Origin: CABYIR01 sp038103905
GTDB lineage: Bacteria; Pseudomonadota; Alphaproteobacteria; Pelagibacterales; AG-422-B15
DNA: 64,000 nucleotides
Direction: 5' to 3'
Assembly (NCBI GenBank): GCA_038103905.1
Contig: JAYNZW010000007.1
Span: 1-64,000, forward strand
The notes beneath the pieces were generated by a model that was not told where the DNA came from, did no database searches, and was given only the letters and a program-made list of their open reading frames with translations. Positions 52,282-61,625 of the stretch are shown piece after piece. Position 1 is the stretch's first letter, and each line of letters opens with the position of its first letter. The translations under genes and the position numbers were made by a program.

Positions 52282-52974
52282 TTATGACTTAATTCTTTTT
52301 TTTATAAATTTAAAAGCTATAGGCAATAAAACTATCAAACCTATGAGAAGAATTGGTAGAAAATTATTTAAATTAAATAACACACTACTATCAAATTCTC
52401 TTGCTTCTACTATATCACCAATACCATTTCCAATACTCGATAGAATGTATGCCCAAGGTATTACACCAAATACAGTCGCAATGAAGTAATCTCTAAATTT
52501 CATATCAAAAATAGCAGGAAGAAGATTCTGAACACCAAAAGGAACCCCTCCTATAACTCGGATGAAAAGTAAATAACTTATTGCATTTCTATTAAATCCA
52601 TTTTTAAAAGTTCTAAATTTATTACCAAGCTTATTCAAAAGATAATTTTTAAAAAAATACCTTGCATAAATGAATACAATTACTGCCCCTATAACCTCCC
52701 CTATAATGCAGATGATTAAACCGCTTACTAAGCCAAAATAAAACCCTGATAGAATGCATACCGGTGTAATAGGGCCCATTAATGAGATTGAAATTGCAAT
52801 AACAAGAATACAAATTATTAAAGATGTATAATAATTTTCATTGATAAACTCAGATATTAATCCATGTTGGGTAATAATAAATTCCATTGAAATTGGATTA
52901 TAATTGCCGATTATATATATGATAATTGCCAGAAAAATTGCTGTAATTATGCCAATTTTAATACCTTTGCTCAT
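52282..52974 (-). CDS. TVP38/TMEM64-family (VTT domain) membrane protein
   Basis: 230 residues, about five or six hydrophobic segments. GPITPVCILSGFYFG and the central GAVIVFIYARYFFKN, then IRVIGGVPFGVQNLLPAIFDMKFRDYFIATVFGVIPW, are marks of the VTT/SNARE-associated family related to DedA proteins. Members act in lipid scrambling or membrane transport; here unspecified. Divergent from rpmH. Confidence 0.8.
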   Translation of the reverse strand: MSKGIKIGIITAIFLAIIIYIIGNYNPISMEFIITQHGLISEFINENYYTSLIICILVIAISISLMGPITPVCILSGFYFGLVSGLIICIIGEVIGAVIVFIYARYFFKNYLLNKLGNKFRTFKNGFNRNAISYLLFIRVIGGVPFGVQNLLPAIFDMKFRDYFIATVFGVIPWAYILSSIGNGIGDIVEAREFDSSVLFNLNNFLPILLIGLIVLLPIAFKFIKKRIKS

Positions 52975-53000
52975 CCATCAATAGCTGAAATTGTTATTAT

Positions 53001-53029
53001 TTGACTATAGTGCTAATGCCATTTATAAG
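53001..53029 (+). promoter_or_regulatory. Sigma70-type promoter for the rpmH operon
   Basis: TTGACT at 53001-53006 and TATAAG at 53024-53029 are separated by exactly 17 bases, 25 bases upstream of the rpmH start. Good consensus match; not experimentally verified. Confidence 0.55.
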
Positions 53030-53054
53030 CCACTAACAAATATAGTCAAAGATT

Positions 53055-53189
53055 ATGAAAAGAACATTTCAGCCAAGTAACTTAGTAAAAAAACGCAGAC
53101 ACGGTTTCAGAGCTCGATCAGCCACTAAAGATGGAAGAATAATTTTAGCTCGGCGTCGTTCAAAAGGCAGAAAAGAATTATCAGCCTAG
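53055..53189 (+). CDS. rpmH: 50S ribosomal protein L34
   Basis: 44 residues, too short for default gene finding but unmistakable: MKRTFQPSNLVKKRRHGF and a basic C-terminal part ending in RKELSA. It is the first gene of the conserved rpmH-rnpA-yidD-yidC cluster. Confidence 0.97.
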   Translation: MKRTFQPSNLVKKRRHGFRARSATKDGRIILARRRSKGRKELSA

Positions 53190-53211
53190 TCCTAAACATT
53201 CTTAATGAAGC

Positions 53212-53544
53212 ATGAAAATTGAAACTCTCAAATCCTCAAAGGATTTTAAGAGACTTAAAAGCGGAAAATTTCATCGAAGTCATTCTTTTTTATTACAGGG
53301 AATGGAAAATTTTAACTCAAAAAAACCTCGTATGGGATATACAGTTACCAAACAAAATGGTAACGCAGTCATTAGAAATAGGATAAAAAGAAGATTAAAA
53401 TCAGCTACACAGGATGTATTTAATAATATTGAAGATAAAAGGTGGGATTATGTTATGATAGGAAAAAAAAATGCTCTTATTATTTCATTTGATAAATTAA
53501 AATCAGAAATAGAATTCGCTATAAATAAAATTCATAAAAGTTAG
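53212..53544 (+). CDS. rnpA: Ribonuclease P protein component
   Basis: 110 residues. The RNP signature is seen as RNRIKRRLKSATQ (about 61-73), with the N-terminal LKSSKDFKRL. It assists RNase P RNA in maturing tRNA 5' ends. 22 bases after rpmH, and before yidD, the classic order. Confidence 0.93.
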   Translation: MKIETLKSSKDFKRLKSGKFHRSHSFLLQGMENFNSKKPRMGYTVTKQNGNAVIRNRIKRRLKSATQDVFNNIEDKRWDYVMIGKKNALIISFDKLKSEIEFAINKIHKS

Positions 53545-53555
53545 AGTTATATAAA

Positions 53556-53789
53556 ATGAAACATGTATTTATTTTTATCATCGTAATATATCAGAGACTC
53601 ATATCTCCCTATTTTCCTCAATCATGTAGATTCCAACCTACCTGTTCTAGTTATATGAAAGAAGCTATTGAAGTCCATGGTTTGATTCATGGAATAATTA
53701 TGGGAATAAAAAGGATATCTCACTGTCACCCATTTAAATTTTTAGGAAGTAAGGAGGGGTTTGATCCCGTTCCACCAAAAAAACAGTAA
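53556..53789 (+). CDS. yidD: Membrane protein insertion efficiency factor YidD
   Basis: 77 residues. The hallmark is YQRLISPYFPQSCRFQPTCS followed by YMKEAIEVHG and the C-terminal RISHCHPF, with conserved cysteines. It supports YidC-dependent membrane insertion. It overlaps neither gene; yidC starts 4 bases after it. Confidence 0.93.
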   Translation: MKHVFIFIIVIYQRLISPYFPQSCRFQPTCSSYMKEAIEVHGLIHGIIMGIKRISHCHPFKFLGSKEGFDPVPPKKQ

Positions 53790-53793
53790 TATT

Positions 53794-55527
53794 ATGGATA
53801 ACAAGAATTTAATATTAGCAATTACACTTTCAGTCGGAATACTGTTGTTATGGTCAATATTATTTGAAGCTCCTCCAATAGAAGATCCAAATGTAAACCC
53901 TCAATTACCAGAAGCTAGTAATAAGATTGATGATGAAAATACAAGTACTGATTTCAACAGTTTTGACATAGGTGATGCGGCAGTAGTCTCACCAGATGAA
54001 ATAGTATCTTTGAATGAGTCATTGCAAAATTCGAAAAGAATAAGCATTAAAACACCTAGTTTGTCTGGTTCAATTAATCTACTTGGCCTCAAAATAGATG
54101 ACTTAGTGCTTAAAAAGTATAATCAAACCCTCGAAAGTGACTCAGAAAAAATCAGATTTTTATCACCCGGGGATACACGTGACGGCCTTGAGATATCATT
54201 CGGGTGGATTAAGCCTAAAGATGCAAATTTTAATGTGCCTGACTCTAAATCAGTTTGGAGTATAAAAGGCAAATCTACAATACTTGATGAAAATAATGAA
54301 ATTGAGCTTGAATGGTCAAATCAATCAGGTCAAGTATTTAAAACATTTATAAGTGTCGATAAAGACTATCTTTTCAGCGTAAGGCAAGTTGTAATAAACA
54401 ACTCTTCAAAAGAAATCATCGTTAACAATAACAGTAAAGTAATTAGGAAAAAAGCACCAACTCTATCAGGTATGTTTATATTGCATGAAGGTCCGATTGG
54501 AGTTTTACAAGAAGAGCTAGAACTGATTGACTACGATGATCTTAAGGAAGATAAAAAAGTACTAAATTTTGAAAGTGATAATGGGTGGATTGGAATTACT
54601 GATAAGTATTGGTTAGCTGCCTTAATACCAAATCAAAATATACCTTTTAAAAGTATTTATGCTTACGATGAAAATCTCGGATATGTTGCTTATTTTAGAT
54701 CTCTTGAGTCATACAACATAAAGCCAAACACAAAAATTGAAATTGATAGTAAAGTTTTTGCCGGTGCAAAAGAGGCTGATCTTCTGGATCTTTATCAAGA
54801 AAAATTTAATATCTATAATTTTGATTTAGCGATTGATTGGGGTTGGTTTTATTTTATCACAAAACCATTATTTTACGCGATTTCATATTTTTATGAACTT
54901 TTTGGAAACTTTGGAATTGCCATAATCATACTTACTGTAATTACCAGAATAGTATTCTTTCCTCTGGCAAACTGGTCTTTTATTTCAATGGCTAAAATGA
55001 AATTACTTCAACCAGAAATGACGCGAATTAAAGATTTATACAAAGATGATAGACAGCAGCAGCAGCAGGCGTTGATGGCTTTGTACAAAAAAGAAAAAGT
55101 CAATCCAGTTTCAGGATGCTTACCAATTTTGATACAAATACCTTTCTTTTTTGCAATATATAAAATGTTGTTTATCTCAATTGAAATGAGGCATGCACCA
55201 TTCTATGGATGGATTGAGGACTTGTCAGTAAAAGACCCTACAACTATTTTTAACTTATTTGGATTAATACCTTGGGATCCACCTTCATTTATGATCATAG
55301 GTATTTGGCCAATCCTGATGGGCTTGACAATGTACCTACAGCAAAAACTAAATCCTGCACCACCTGATCCTATTCAGGCTAAAATATTTGCATTCTTTCC
55401 GTTATTTATAACAATTCTGTTATCTCAGTTTGCTGCAGGATTGGTAATTTATTGGACAACAAATAATGTCCTTTCTATTTTACAACAATGGATCATTACA
55501 CGTAGAACAAAAATTAAAACCAATTAA
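53794..55527 (+). CDS. yidC: Membrane protein insertase YidC
   Basis: 577 residues from the ATG at 53794, which gives the normal N-terminal helix (MDNKNLILAITLSVGILLL). A longer upstream frame lacks good support. The periplasmic domain spans about 60-345, and the conserved insertase core with FPLANWSFISMAKMKLLQPEM and YKKEKVNPVSGCLPILIQIPFFFAIYK follows; five membrane helices. It inserts membrane proteins with or without Sec. The tail has WIITRRTKIKTN. Confidence 0.93.
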   Translation: MDNKNLILAITLSVGILLLWSILFEAPPIEDPNVNPQLPEASNKIDDENTSTDFNSFDIGDAAVVSPDEIVSLNESLQNSKRISIKTPSLSGSINLLGLKIDDLVLKKYNQTLESDSEKIRFLSPGDTRDGLEISFGWIKPKDANFNVPDSKSVWSIKGKSTILDENNEIELEWSNQSGQVFKTFISVDKDYLFSVRQVVINNSSKEIIVNNNSKVIRKKAPTLSGMFILHEGPIGVLQEELELIDYDDLKEDKKVLNFESDNGWIGITDKYWLAALIPNQNIPFKSIYAYDENLGYVAYFRSLESYNIKPNTKIEIDSKVFAGAKEADLLDLYQEKFNIYNFDLAIDWGWFYFITKPLFYAISYFYELFGNFGIAIIILTVITRIVFFPLANWSFISMAKMKLLQPEMTRIKDLYKDDRQQQQQALMALYKKEKVNPVSGCLPILIQIPFFFAIYKMLFISIEMRHAPFYGWIEDLSVKDPTTIFNLFGLIPWDPPSFMIIGIWPILMGLTMYLQQKLNPAPPDPIQAKIFAFFPLFITILLSQFAAGLVIYWTTNNVLSILQQWIITRRTKIKTN

Positions 55528-55532
55528 TTACT

Positions 55533-56423
55533 ATGGTAACTCCAGAAAAAAAAGCTCTCAATAGAGCTCAATTATTAAAAAAATATTGGAAGCAAGGCTC
55601 TAAATATCATTTGGGAGCTAAAGACTTTATATCAAACTACGAAAATCAATATGTTGTAATAAAATATGGCGGATTTTCTCTAAGTAAAAAAAAATTAGTT
55701 ACCTCTTTTGCTAAAAATATTTCTTTATTAAATCAACTTGGAGTTAAAGTAATTATTGTTCATGGTGGCGGTCCTCAAATTGAAAAAGAATTAAAAAAAA
55801 GAAAGATAATCGATAAGGAATATCAAGGTCTTAGAATTACAACAAAAGAAATTCTCAAAATTGTAAAAAATATTCTTGGCAATCAATTAAATAAAATGAT
55901 TGTTAGAGAGATAAATAAGTTTCAAGGTAACGCTATATCTTTTAATGGATTAAATAAAAAATTACTCAAATCAAAAATCCTTATGAAAGGTAAAATTGGT
56001 TTCGTGGGAAATCCCATTAAATTAGATAGAAAAAGCCTTTTATCAGCAATCAGTCGAAAGAAAGTCCCAATCGTGTCCCCCATTGGATTTGATGAAAAAG
56101 GAAATAAATATAATATAAATGCTGATGTAGCGGCAGGATTTATAGCTGAAACATTAAAAGTAAAAAGATTACTTTTATTGACTGATGTAGAAGGAGTCTT
56201 AGATAATAATAAAAAACTTATTGTTGAATTGAATAAAAAAAAGGCGTTTGAATATATAAAAAATGGAATTATAAAAGGTGGAATGATACCAAAAGTCAAA
56301 ACATGCTTCAAAACTCTTAATAAAGGAGTAAAGGGTGTTGCATTGGTAGATGGAAGAAAGGAAAATGCTATTTTAATGGAGCTTCTAACAGAAAAAGGAG
56401 CTGGAACATTAATTAAAAAATAA
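55533..56423 (+). CDS. argB: Acetylglutamate kinase
   Basis: 296 residues. The nucleotide/substrate motifs KYGGFSLS (KYGG), VHGGGPQIEKEL, GLRITTKE and GFVGNP, with the C-terminal GGMIPKVKTC and ALVDGRKENAILMELLTEKGAGT are typical. It phosphorylates N-acetylglutamate in arginine synthesis. It follows yidC by 5 bases. In many alphaproteobacteria engB (ysxC) sits between; here it does not. Confidence 0.92.
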   Translation: MVTPEKKALNRAQLLKKYWKQGSKYHLGAKDFISNYENQYVVIKYGGFSLSKKKLVTSFAKNISLLNQLGVKVIIVHGGGPQIEKELKKRKIIDKEYQGLRITTKEILKIVKNILGNQLNKMIVREINKFQGNAISFNGLNKKLLKSKILMKGKIGFVGNPIKLDRKSLLSAISRKKVPIVSPIGFDEKGNKYNINADVAAGFIAETLKVKRLLLLTDVEGVLDNNKKLIVELNKKKAFEYIKNGIIKGGMIPKVKTCFKTLNKGVKGVALVDGRKENAILMELLTEKGAGTLIKK

Positions 56424-56428
56424 AAAAT

Positions 56429-57244
56429 ATGAGTGAAATAAAAAAAATTATTGAAGATGCGTGGGACAATGTTTCGAATCTTACATCTGAAGATAAAACT
56501 ACAACTGAGGCAGTTAAAGAAGTAATAGCCAAACTAGACAAGGGTGAATTAAGAATTGCAGAAAAAATTGGAAATGAATGGACTGTCAATCAATGGCTAA
56601 AAAAAGCTGTTCTCATTTCATTTCGTCTAAATGATAATCAAATATTAAAAGGCCCATACACAACTTGGTATGATAAAGTTAAAGGCAAGACAGTTGACTG
56701 GAATGAAAGTGATTGGAAAAGCGCCGGGTATCGTCATGTACCAAATGGCACTGTTAGAGAAGGCTCGTTCATAGGTAAAGGGGTTGTCCTTATGCCTTCT
56801 TTTGTAAATATTGGAGCTTATATAGATGAAGGTACAATGGTTGATACATGGGCGACTGTCGGATCTTGCGCTCAAATTGGAAAAAATTGTCATTTATCAG
56901 GTGGTGTGGGAATTGGTGGAGTATTGGAACCACTCCAAGCAAACCCAGTCATCATAGAGGACAACTGCTTTGTAGGAGCAAGAGCTGAGGTTGCTGAGGG
57001 TGTGATTGTAAGAGAAGGATCCGTATTATCGATGGGCGTATATTTAGGTGCTTCAACTAAAATTATCAATAGATCAACTGGTGAAGTTATATATGGAGAA
57101 GTGCCTGCTTATTCAGTAGTTGTTCCTGGAGCTTTGCCAAATAAAGATCCATCAAAGCCAAGCTTATATTGCGTGGTTATTGTTAAAACAGTTGATGAAA
57201 AAACAAGGCAAAAAACATCAATAAACGATTTACTGCGAGATTAA
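56429..57244 (+). CDS. dapD: 2,3,4,5-tetrahydropyridine-2,6-dicarboxylate N-succinyltransferase
   Basis: 271 residues. N-terminal helical region then a left-handed beta-helix of hexapeptide repeats (about 100-235, with GAYIDEGTMVDTWATVGSCAQIG), the succinyl-CoA-binding part. It works in the succinylase branch of lysine/diaminopimelate synthesis. Directly followed by dapE. Confidence 0.95.
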   Translation: MSEIKKIIEDAWDNVSNLTSEDKTTTEAVKEVIAKLDKGELRIAEKIGNEWTVNQWLKKAVLISFRLNDNQILKGPYTTWYDKVKGKTVDWNESDWKSAGYRHVPNGTVREGSFIGKGVVLMPSFVNIGAYIDEGTMVDTWATVGSCAQIGKNCHLSGGVGIGGVLEPLQANPVIIEDNCFVGARAEVAEGVIVREGSVLSMGVYLGASTKIINRSTGEVIYGEVPAYSVVVPGALPNKDPSKPSLYCVVIVKTVDEKTRQKTSINDLLRD

Positions 57245-57249
57245 TCTAA

Positions 57250-58404
57250 ATGAAAGTTTTAGAGCTCACAAAATCATTGATTTCATGTCCTAGTATTACA
57301 CCTAAAAATGAAGGTGTTCTTGACTTACTTGAAAAAGAGCTATCTGAAATAGGTTTTATATGTCATCGATACTTATTCAGTGACAATAATACACCTGATG
57401 TTGATAATTTATTTGCAAAGTTTGGCAATGGATCCCCTCATTTATGTTTTGGAGGTCACACTGATGTTGTCCCAGTAGGTGATCTTGATTCTTGGAGTTT
57501 TGATCCATTCAAACCTACAGAGCAAGATGGAAGAATTTACGGACGCGGCGCAAGTGACATGAAGTCAGCAATAGGTGCATTCGTCTGCGCAGCAAGAAAT
57601 TTCACAAAAAATTCTAATTTCAAAGGTACAATAAGCTTATTAATTACAAATGATGAGGAGGGTCCTGCAATTAATGGAACTAAGAAAGTTCTCGAAAAAT
57701 TATATAGCGAGGGAGAAAAAATTGATTCTTGTATTGTTGGTGAACCAACTTGCCCTAATACACTAGGCGAAATGATTAAAATAGGAAGAAGAGGAAGTCT
57801 TACAAGCAAAATAAAAATCACTGGTAAACAAGGTCACGTAGCGTATCCACAATGGACACTAAATCCTATTAATCCTCTAACAAAAATTTTAAGTGATATA
57901 TGTAATATAAAATTAGATTCTGGAACTGATGACTTTCCACCTTCGAATATAGAAATTGTTAAGGTTAGCTCAAGTGAAGGCGCATCTAATGTAGTGCCTC
58001 AAAGTGCTACTGCTCAATTAAACGTTAGATACAATATCAATCATAATAAAGAAAGTTTAACAAAAATTTTTGATGATGTTGTCAAAAAATATACCTGTGA
58101 TAGTGAATATGATTTTGAAATTGACTATAATAATTCCGCAGAACCTTTTCTCACTGAAAAAAATGATTTTATCAAAATGATTAAAAGTTCTGTTGATGAA
58201 GTTACTGGCTTAGATGCTGAATTGACAACAACAGGTGGAACATCAGATGCTAGATTCTTCAAAGATTATTGTGAAGTTGCAGAATTTGGCTTAATTGGGG
58301 AAACAGCTCATCAAGTAGATGAAAATGTTCAAATTTCTGATATCGAAAATCTTGAAAAAATTTATGGATCAATTTTGACTAAATATTTTACACAAATAAT
58401 TTAG
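57250..58404 (+). CDS. dapE: Succinyl-diaminopimelate desuccinylase
   Basis: 384 residues, M20 metallopeptidase family. Zinc ligands are visible in GGHTDVVPVGD, RGASDMKS, NDEEGP and the late TAHQVDE. It releases succinate to give L,L-diaminopimelate. Lies 5 bases after dapD; its stop directly abuts the convergent truA end. Confidence 0.94.
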   Translation: MKVLELTKSLISCPSITPKNEGVLDLLEKELSEIGFICHRYLFSDNNTPDVDNLFAKFGNGSPHLCFGGHTDVVPVGDLDSWSFDPFKPTEQDGRIYGRGASDMKSAIGAFVCAARNFTKNSNFKGTISLLITNDEEGPAINGTKKVLEKLYSEGEKIDSCIVGEPTCPNTLGEMIKIGRRGSLTSKIKITGKQGHVAYPQWTLNPINPLTKILSDICNIKLDSGTDDFPPSNIEIVKVSSSEGASNVVPQSATAQLNVRYNINHNKESLTKIFDDVVKKYTCDSEYDFEIDYNNSAEPFLTEKNDFIKMIKSSVDEVTGLDAELTTTGGTSDARFFKDYCEVAEFGLIGETAHQVDENVQISDIENLEKIYGSILTKYFTQII

Positions 58405-59142
58405 TTAGTATTTTACTTCCATAAAATATAATCCTTCAGATGGAGCTAGAGCTCCACATTTAGATCTATCTTTTGACTTAAGCGCTATATCAAAATCATT
58501 AATAGACCAACTGCCCTCACCAACCATCTTTAGACTTCCTACTATAGATCTTACTTGGTGATGCAAAAATGATTTTGCACTGATACCAAAAAAAATATTT
58601 TCATCGGTTTGAGTAATTTTTATCTCATCGATTGTTTTAATAGGGCTATCAGACTGACAATGAGCAGAGCGAAAAGTTGTAAAATCATGCTTACCAACTA
58701 TCAATGGTATACAATTTTTCATGGAATCAATATTCAAAGTTTTATGAACTTGCCACGCTCTACCTTTTTCAATCGTTAAAGGCGATTTTCTATTTATAAT
58801 TCTGTATAGATATTTTCTTTGAATGGCATCAAAACGAGAATGAAAGTTTTCATTTACTTTTTCTACATTTAAAATTGATATTGGCAGTGGTCTTAAATGA
58901 TCATTTAATGCATTTTTGATTATATAGGTATCAAAGTTTTTCTTACTAACATCAAAGTGAGCAGTTTGACCAATAGCATGCACACCAGCATCTGTTCTAC
59001 CTGCTCCAAATATGGTAATTTTCTCATCAAAAAGTTTTTCAATAGCACTTTCAATAGACGCTTGTACTGAACGACCATTTTCCTGTTTTTGCCACCCAAC
59101 AAATGGAGTGCCATCATATTCAATTATAATTTTAAATCTCAT
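58405..59142 (-). CDS. truA: tRNA pseudouridine synthase A
   Basis: 245 residues. GRTDAGVHAIGQ carries the catalytic Asp; FHSRFDAIQRKYLYRI and the RSIVGSLKMVGEG C-terminal segment are typical. Modifies U38-40 in the anticodon arm. Start overlaps the fmt stop (TAATG), so translation is coupled. Confidence 0.94.
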   Translation of the reverse strand: MRFKIIIEYDGTPFVGWQKQENGRSVQASIESAIEKLFDEKITIFGAGRTDAGVHAIGQTAHFDVSKKNFDTYIIKNALNDHLRPLPISILNVEKVNENFHSRFDAIQRKYLYRIINRKSPLTIEKGRAWQVHKTLNIDSMKNCIPLIVGKHDFTTFRSAHCQSDSPIKTIDEIKITQTDENIFFGISAKSFLHHQVRSIVGSLKMVGEGSWSINDFDIALKSKDRSKCGALAPSEGLYFMEVKY

Positions 59143-60062
59143 TAATCTAATTTATTACCAATTAAAGCCTGATTACCTAAAAGAAATGATTTTACAGTTG
59201 ATTTATTTTTTCCCTCTTTTTGTATAATTTTTAATTTTAATGAACCTTGACCACAAGCAATTTCAAATTCGTCATTCAGTATTTCGCCAGGATTACCTTT
59301 GCCATCAGAAATTTCGACCTCAAATACCTTAATCCGCTTACCATTCAATTCAAACCATGCTCCCGGATTAGGATTGAAAGCTCTTATTTTTCTGTCAATT
59401 AATTCTGCCGTCTCATCCCAATTGATTCTAGTTTCAGATTTTAAAATTTTATATGCATAACACGCAAAATCATTATCTTGCTTATCAAAATCAATTTTAT
59501 GATTAAATAAATTTAAAAACTTAGATAAATTTTTAACTCCTAGCTTAGCTAGATTAGTTGATAGAGACTCTTGAGTATCATTTTTTTCAATCTCAATTTT
59601 ATCAGTAAGCACGATATCGCCAGTATCTAAACCTTCGTCTATTTTAATAAAAGAAACTCCTGAAACTTGGTCACCTTCAATTATTGATCTTTGAATTGGT
59701 GCAGCCCCTCTCCAACGAGGAAGTATGGATGCGTGAAGATTATAGCATCCATATTTTGGTATTCTTAATATTTCCTTAGGAATAATAAATCCATATGCAA
59801 TGACAATTATTAAATCTAAATTCATAGCTTTTATCGAATTAATAGTTAATTCATCTTTTAAATTTTTGGGATGCTCTAGTTCAAGGTTTAACGCTTGAGC
59901 TGCACAAGATACAGGCGACTCAGTATTTTTCATTCCTCTATTTGCTTTTTTTGGAGGGGATGTAAAAACTTTTATAATACTTTGATTTAAATTTACTAAT
60001 TCATTCAATATAGGAACAGCGAATGAGGAGGTGCCCATGAATAAAATTTTATAATTATTCAT
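59142..60062 (-). CDS. fmt: Methionyl-tRNA formyltransferase
   Basis: 306 residues. N-terminal formyl-THF domain with LHASILPRWRGAAPIQRSI and SFIKIDEGLDTGDIV, followed by a C-terminal OB-like domain (about 205-306). It formylates initiator Met-tRNA. It follows def by 10 bases, the standard pair. Confidence 0.95.
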   Translation of the reverse strand: MNNYKILFMGTSSFAVPILNELVNLNQSIIKVFTSPPKKANRGMKNTESPVSCAAQALNLELEHPKNLKDELTINSIKAMNLDLIIVIAYGFIIPKEILRIPKYGCYNLHASILPRWRGAAPIQRSIIEGDQVSGVSFIKIDEGLDTGDIVLTDKIEIEKNDTQESLSTNLAKLGVKNLSKFLNLFNHKIDFDKQDNDFACYAYKILKSETRINWDETAELIDRKIRAFNPNPGAWFELNGKRIKVFEVEISDGKGNPGEILNDEFEIACGQGSLKLKIIQKEGKNKSTVKSFLLGNQALIGNKLD

Positions 60063-60072
60063 TACTAAATAT

Positions 60073-60609
60073 CTAAGCTACAATTCGTTCTTTTGATGCT
60101 AGTTTTTTTGCTTTTGTTAACTTCTTGACAATTAAATTTTTCTTTAATTTCGATAGGTGATCAATGAATAAAATTCCCTCAAGATGATCCATTTCATGTT
60201 GAATACATGTAGCAAATAATCCCTCAACTTCTTCTTGCATTTCTTTACCATTATAATCTAAGTAATTAATAAGACATTTTCCCGGCCTCTCAATCTCAGC
60301 ATATTGATCAGGTACTGAGAGACAGCCTTCTTCATAAATAGATAAATCTTTTGCTTGATTTGAGATCACAGGATTAACAAAATATTTAGGATCTTTAATA
60401 CCATCTTCTTTATTCCATGATATATCCATAACAATAACTCTAAGAGGAACGCCAACTTGTACTGCTGCAAGTCCAATCCCTGGTGCGTTATACATAGTTT
60501 CAAGCATATCATCCATTAAATTACGAATTTCATCGTCAACTTTTTCAACAGGTTTTGAAATAGTTTTCAATAAAGGGTCAGGTGCTGTTAAAATTTTTCT
60601 AATTGCCAT
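60073..60609 (-). CDS. def: Peptide deformylase
   Basis: 178 residues from the internal ATG (60609), which gives the usual MAIRKILTAPDPLL start; six extra codons upstream are not conserved in the family. Motifs: GIGLAAVQVG, EGCLSVP (zinc Cys) and QHEMDHLEG (HExxH). Removes the formyl group from new proteins. Confidence 0.94.
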   Translation of the reverse strand: MAIRKILTAPDPLLKTISKPVEKVDDEIRNLMDDMLETMYNAPGIGLAAVQVGVPLRVIVMDISWNKEDGIKDPKYFVNPVISNQAKDLSIYEEGCLSVPDQYAEIERPGKCLINYLDYNGKEMQEEVEGLFATCIQHEMDHLEGILFIDHLSKLKKNLIVKKLTKAKKLASKERIVA

Positions 60610-60676
60610 AATTATGAAATAAGACAACTTCTAAGTCTCGTCAAGATGAACTTATTTTTGGCTAAAAACCTGTATT

Positions 60677-61282
60677 TTATAATTTTTGTCTTGATGAAAG
60701 TGCCGCTGCAATTGTTCCTTCATCCATATAATCAAGCTCGCCTCCTACTGGGACACCATGGCCCAATCGACTTACTTCAACATCTGAATCATCAAGGGAC
60801 TCTGCTACATAATGGGCAGTAGTTTGACCATCAACTGTGGCGCTCATTGCCAGTATAACTTCTTTCACATAATTTTTTTTGGCACGGATTATAAGTTTTT
60901 TGATAGATAGGTCATCGGGACCAACTCCATTAATCGCTGATAGTGTCCCGCCCAGAATATGATAACATCCATTAAATACTCCAGATTTTTCTAAAGCCCA
61001 TAAGTCTGCAACATCTTCAACCACACATATCTGGCTTTGATCTCTTCCATCATCTTCACACATTGCACAAGGTGTTTGAAGATCAATATTTCCACAAATT
61101 TCACAATTTACAATTTTTTCACTTGCGTTCAATAGCGCTTCAGACAACGGTTTCATAAGTTGATCTTTGCGTTTTAATAAATGTAAAACAACTCTTCCAG
61201 CAGACTTTGGACCAAAACCAGGCAATTTACTTATAAGTAAAATTAATCTATCAATTTCTTCATTTGAATAATTACGACTCAT
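60677..61282 (-). CDS. recR: Recombination protein RecR
   Basis: 201 residues from the ATG at 61282, which gives the normal start just after ybaB; a longer frame overlaps ybaB. Helix-hairpin-helix (LPGFGPKSAGRVVLHLL), zinc finger (CEICGNIDLQTPCAMC), then a Toprim domain (VVEDVADLWALEKSG). Works with RecF/RecO in gap repair. Confidence 0.94.
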   Translation of the reverse strand: MSRNYSNEEIDRLILLISKLPGFGPKSAGRVVLHLLKRKDQLMKPLSEALLNASEKIVNCEICGNIDLQTPCAMCEDDGRDQSQICVVEDVADLWALEKSGVFNGCYHILGGTLSAINGVGPDDLSIKKLIIRAKKNYVKEVILAMSATVDGQTTAHYVAESLDDSDVEVSRLGHGVPVGGELDYMDEGTIAAALSSRQKL

Positions 61283-61283
61283 A

Positions 61284-61604
61284 TTAGAAAGGCATCTTAA
61301 AGCCAGGTGGCAATTGTAGTCCACCAGTTATAGAGCTCATCTGATCAGAAATTTTTTTTTGAATTTTCTCTTTTCCATCATTAAATGCTGCAAGAATTAA
61401 ATCTTCTAATATTTCAATATCTTCCTTTGAAATTAACGACTCATCAATTTTCACTGATCTAACATTATTTTTACCATCAATAATTATTTTAATTAACCCA
61501 CCACCAGAAGTTCCTTCTGCTTCAAGAGACTCAACTTTTTTTTGAGCTTCAGCCATCTTCTTTTGAAGTTCTTGTGCTTGTTTCATCATATTATTAAAGT
61601 TCAT
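61284..61604 (-). CDS. YbaB/EbfC nucleoid-associated protein
   Basis: 106 residues. N-terminal MNFNNMMKQAQELQKKMAEAQKKV heptad helix and the core VKIDESLISKEDIEILEDLILAAFNDG are typical. Forms dimers that bind DNA. Between dnaX and recR, as in most bacteria. Confidence 0.93.
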   Translation of the reverse strand: MNFNNMMKQAQELQKKMAEAQKKVESLEAEGTSGGGLIKIIIDGKNNVRSVKIDESLISKEDIEILEDLILAAFNDGKEKIQKKISDQMSSITGGLQLPPGFKMPF

Positions 61605-61625
61605 TTATTTTTATCCCCATTAAAT

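Noticed and set aside
52268..52286. Terminator after the TVP38 gene
   Set aside because: A 7-bp AT hairpin spans the stop codon but has no T-run, so it does not look functional.
55922..56311. 129-codon open frame antisense to argB
   Set aside because: Lies wholly opposite a well-supported argB; low-complexity hydrophobic translation and no ribosome site. Taken as a shadow frame.
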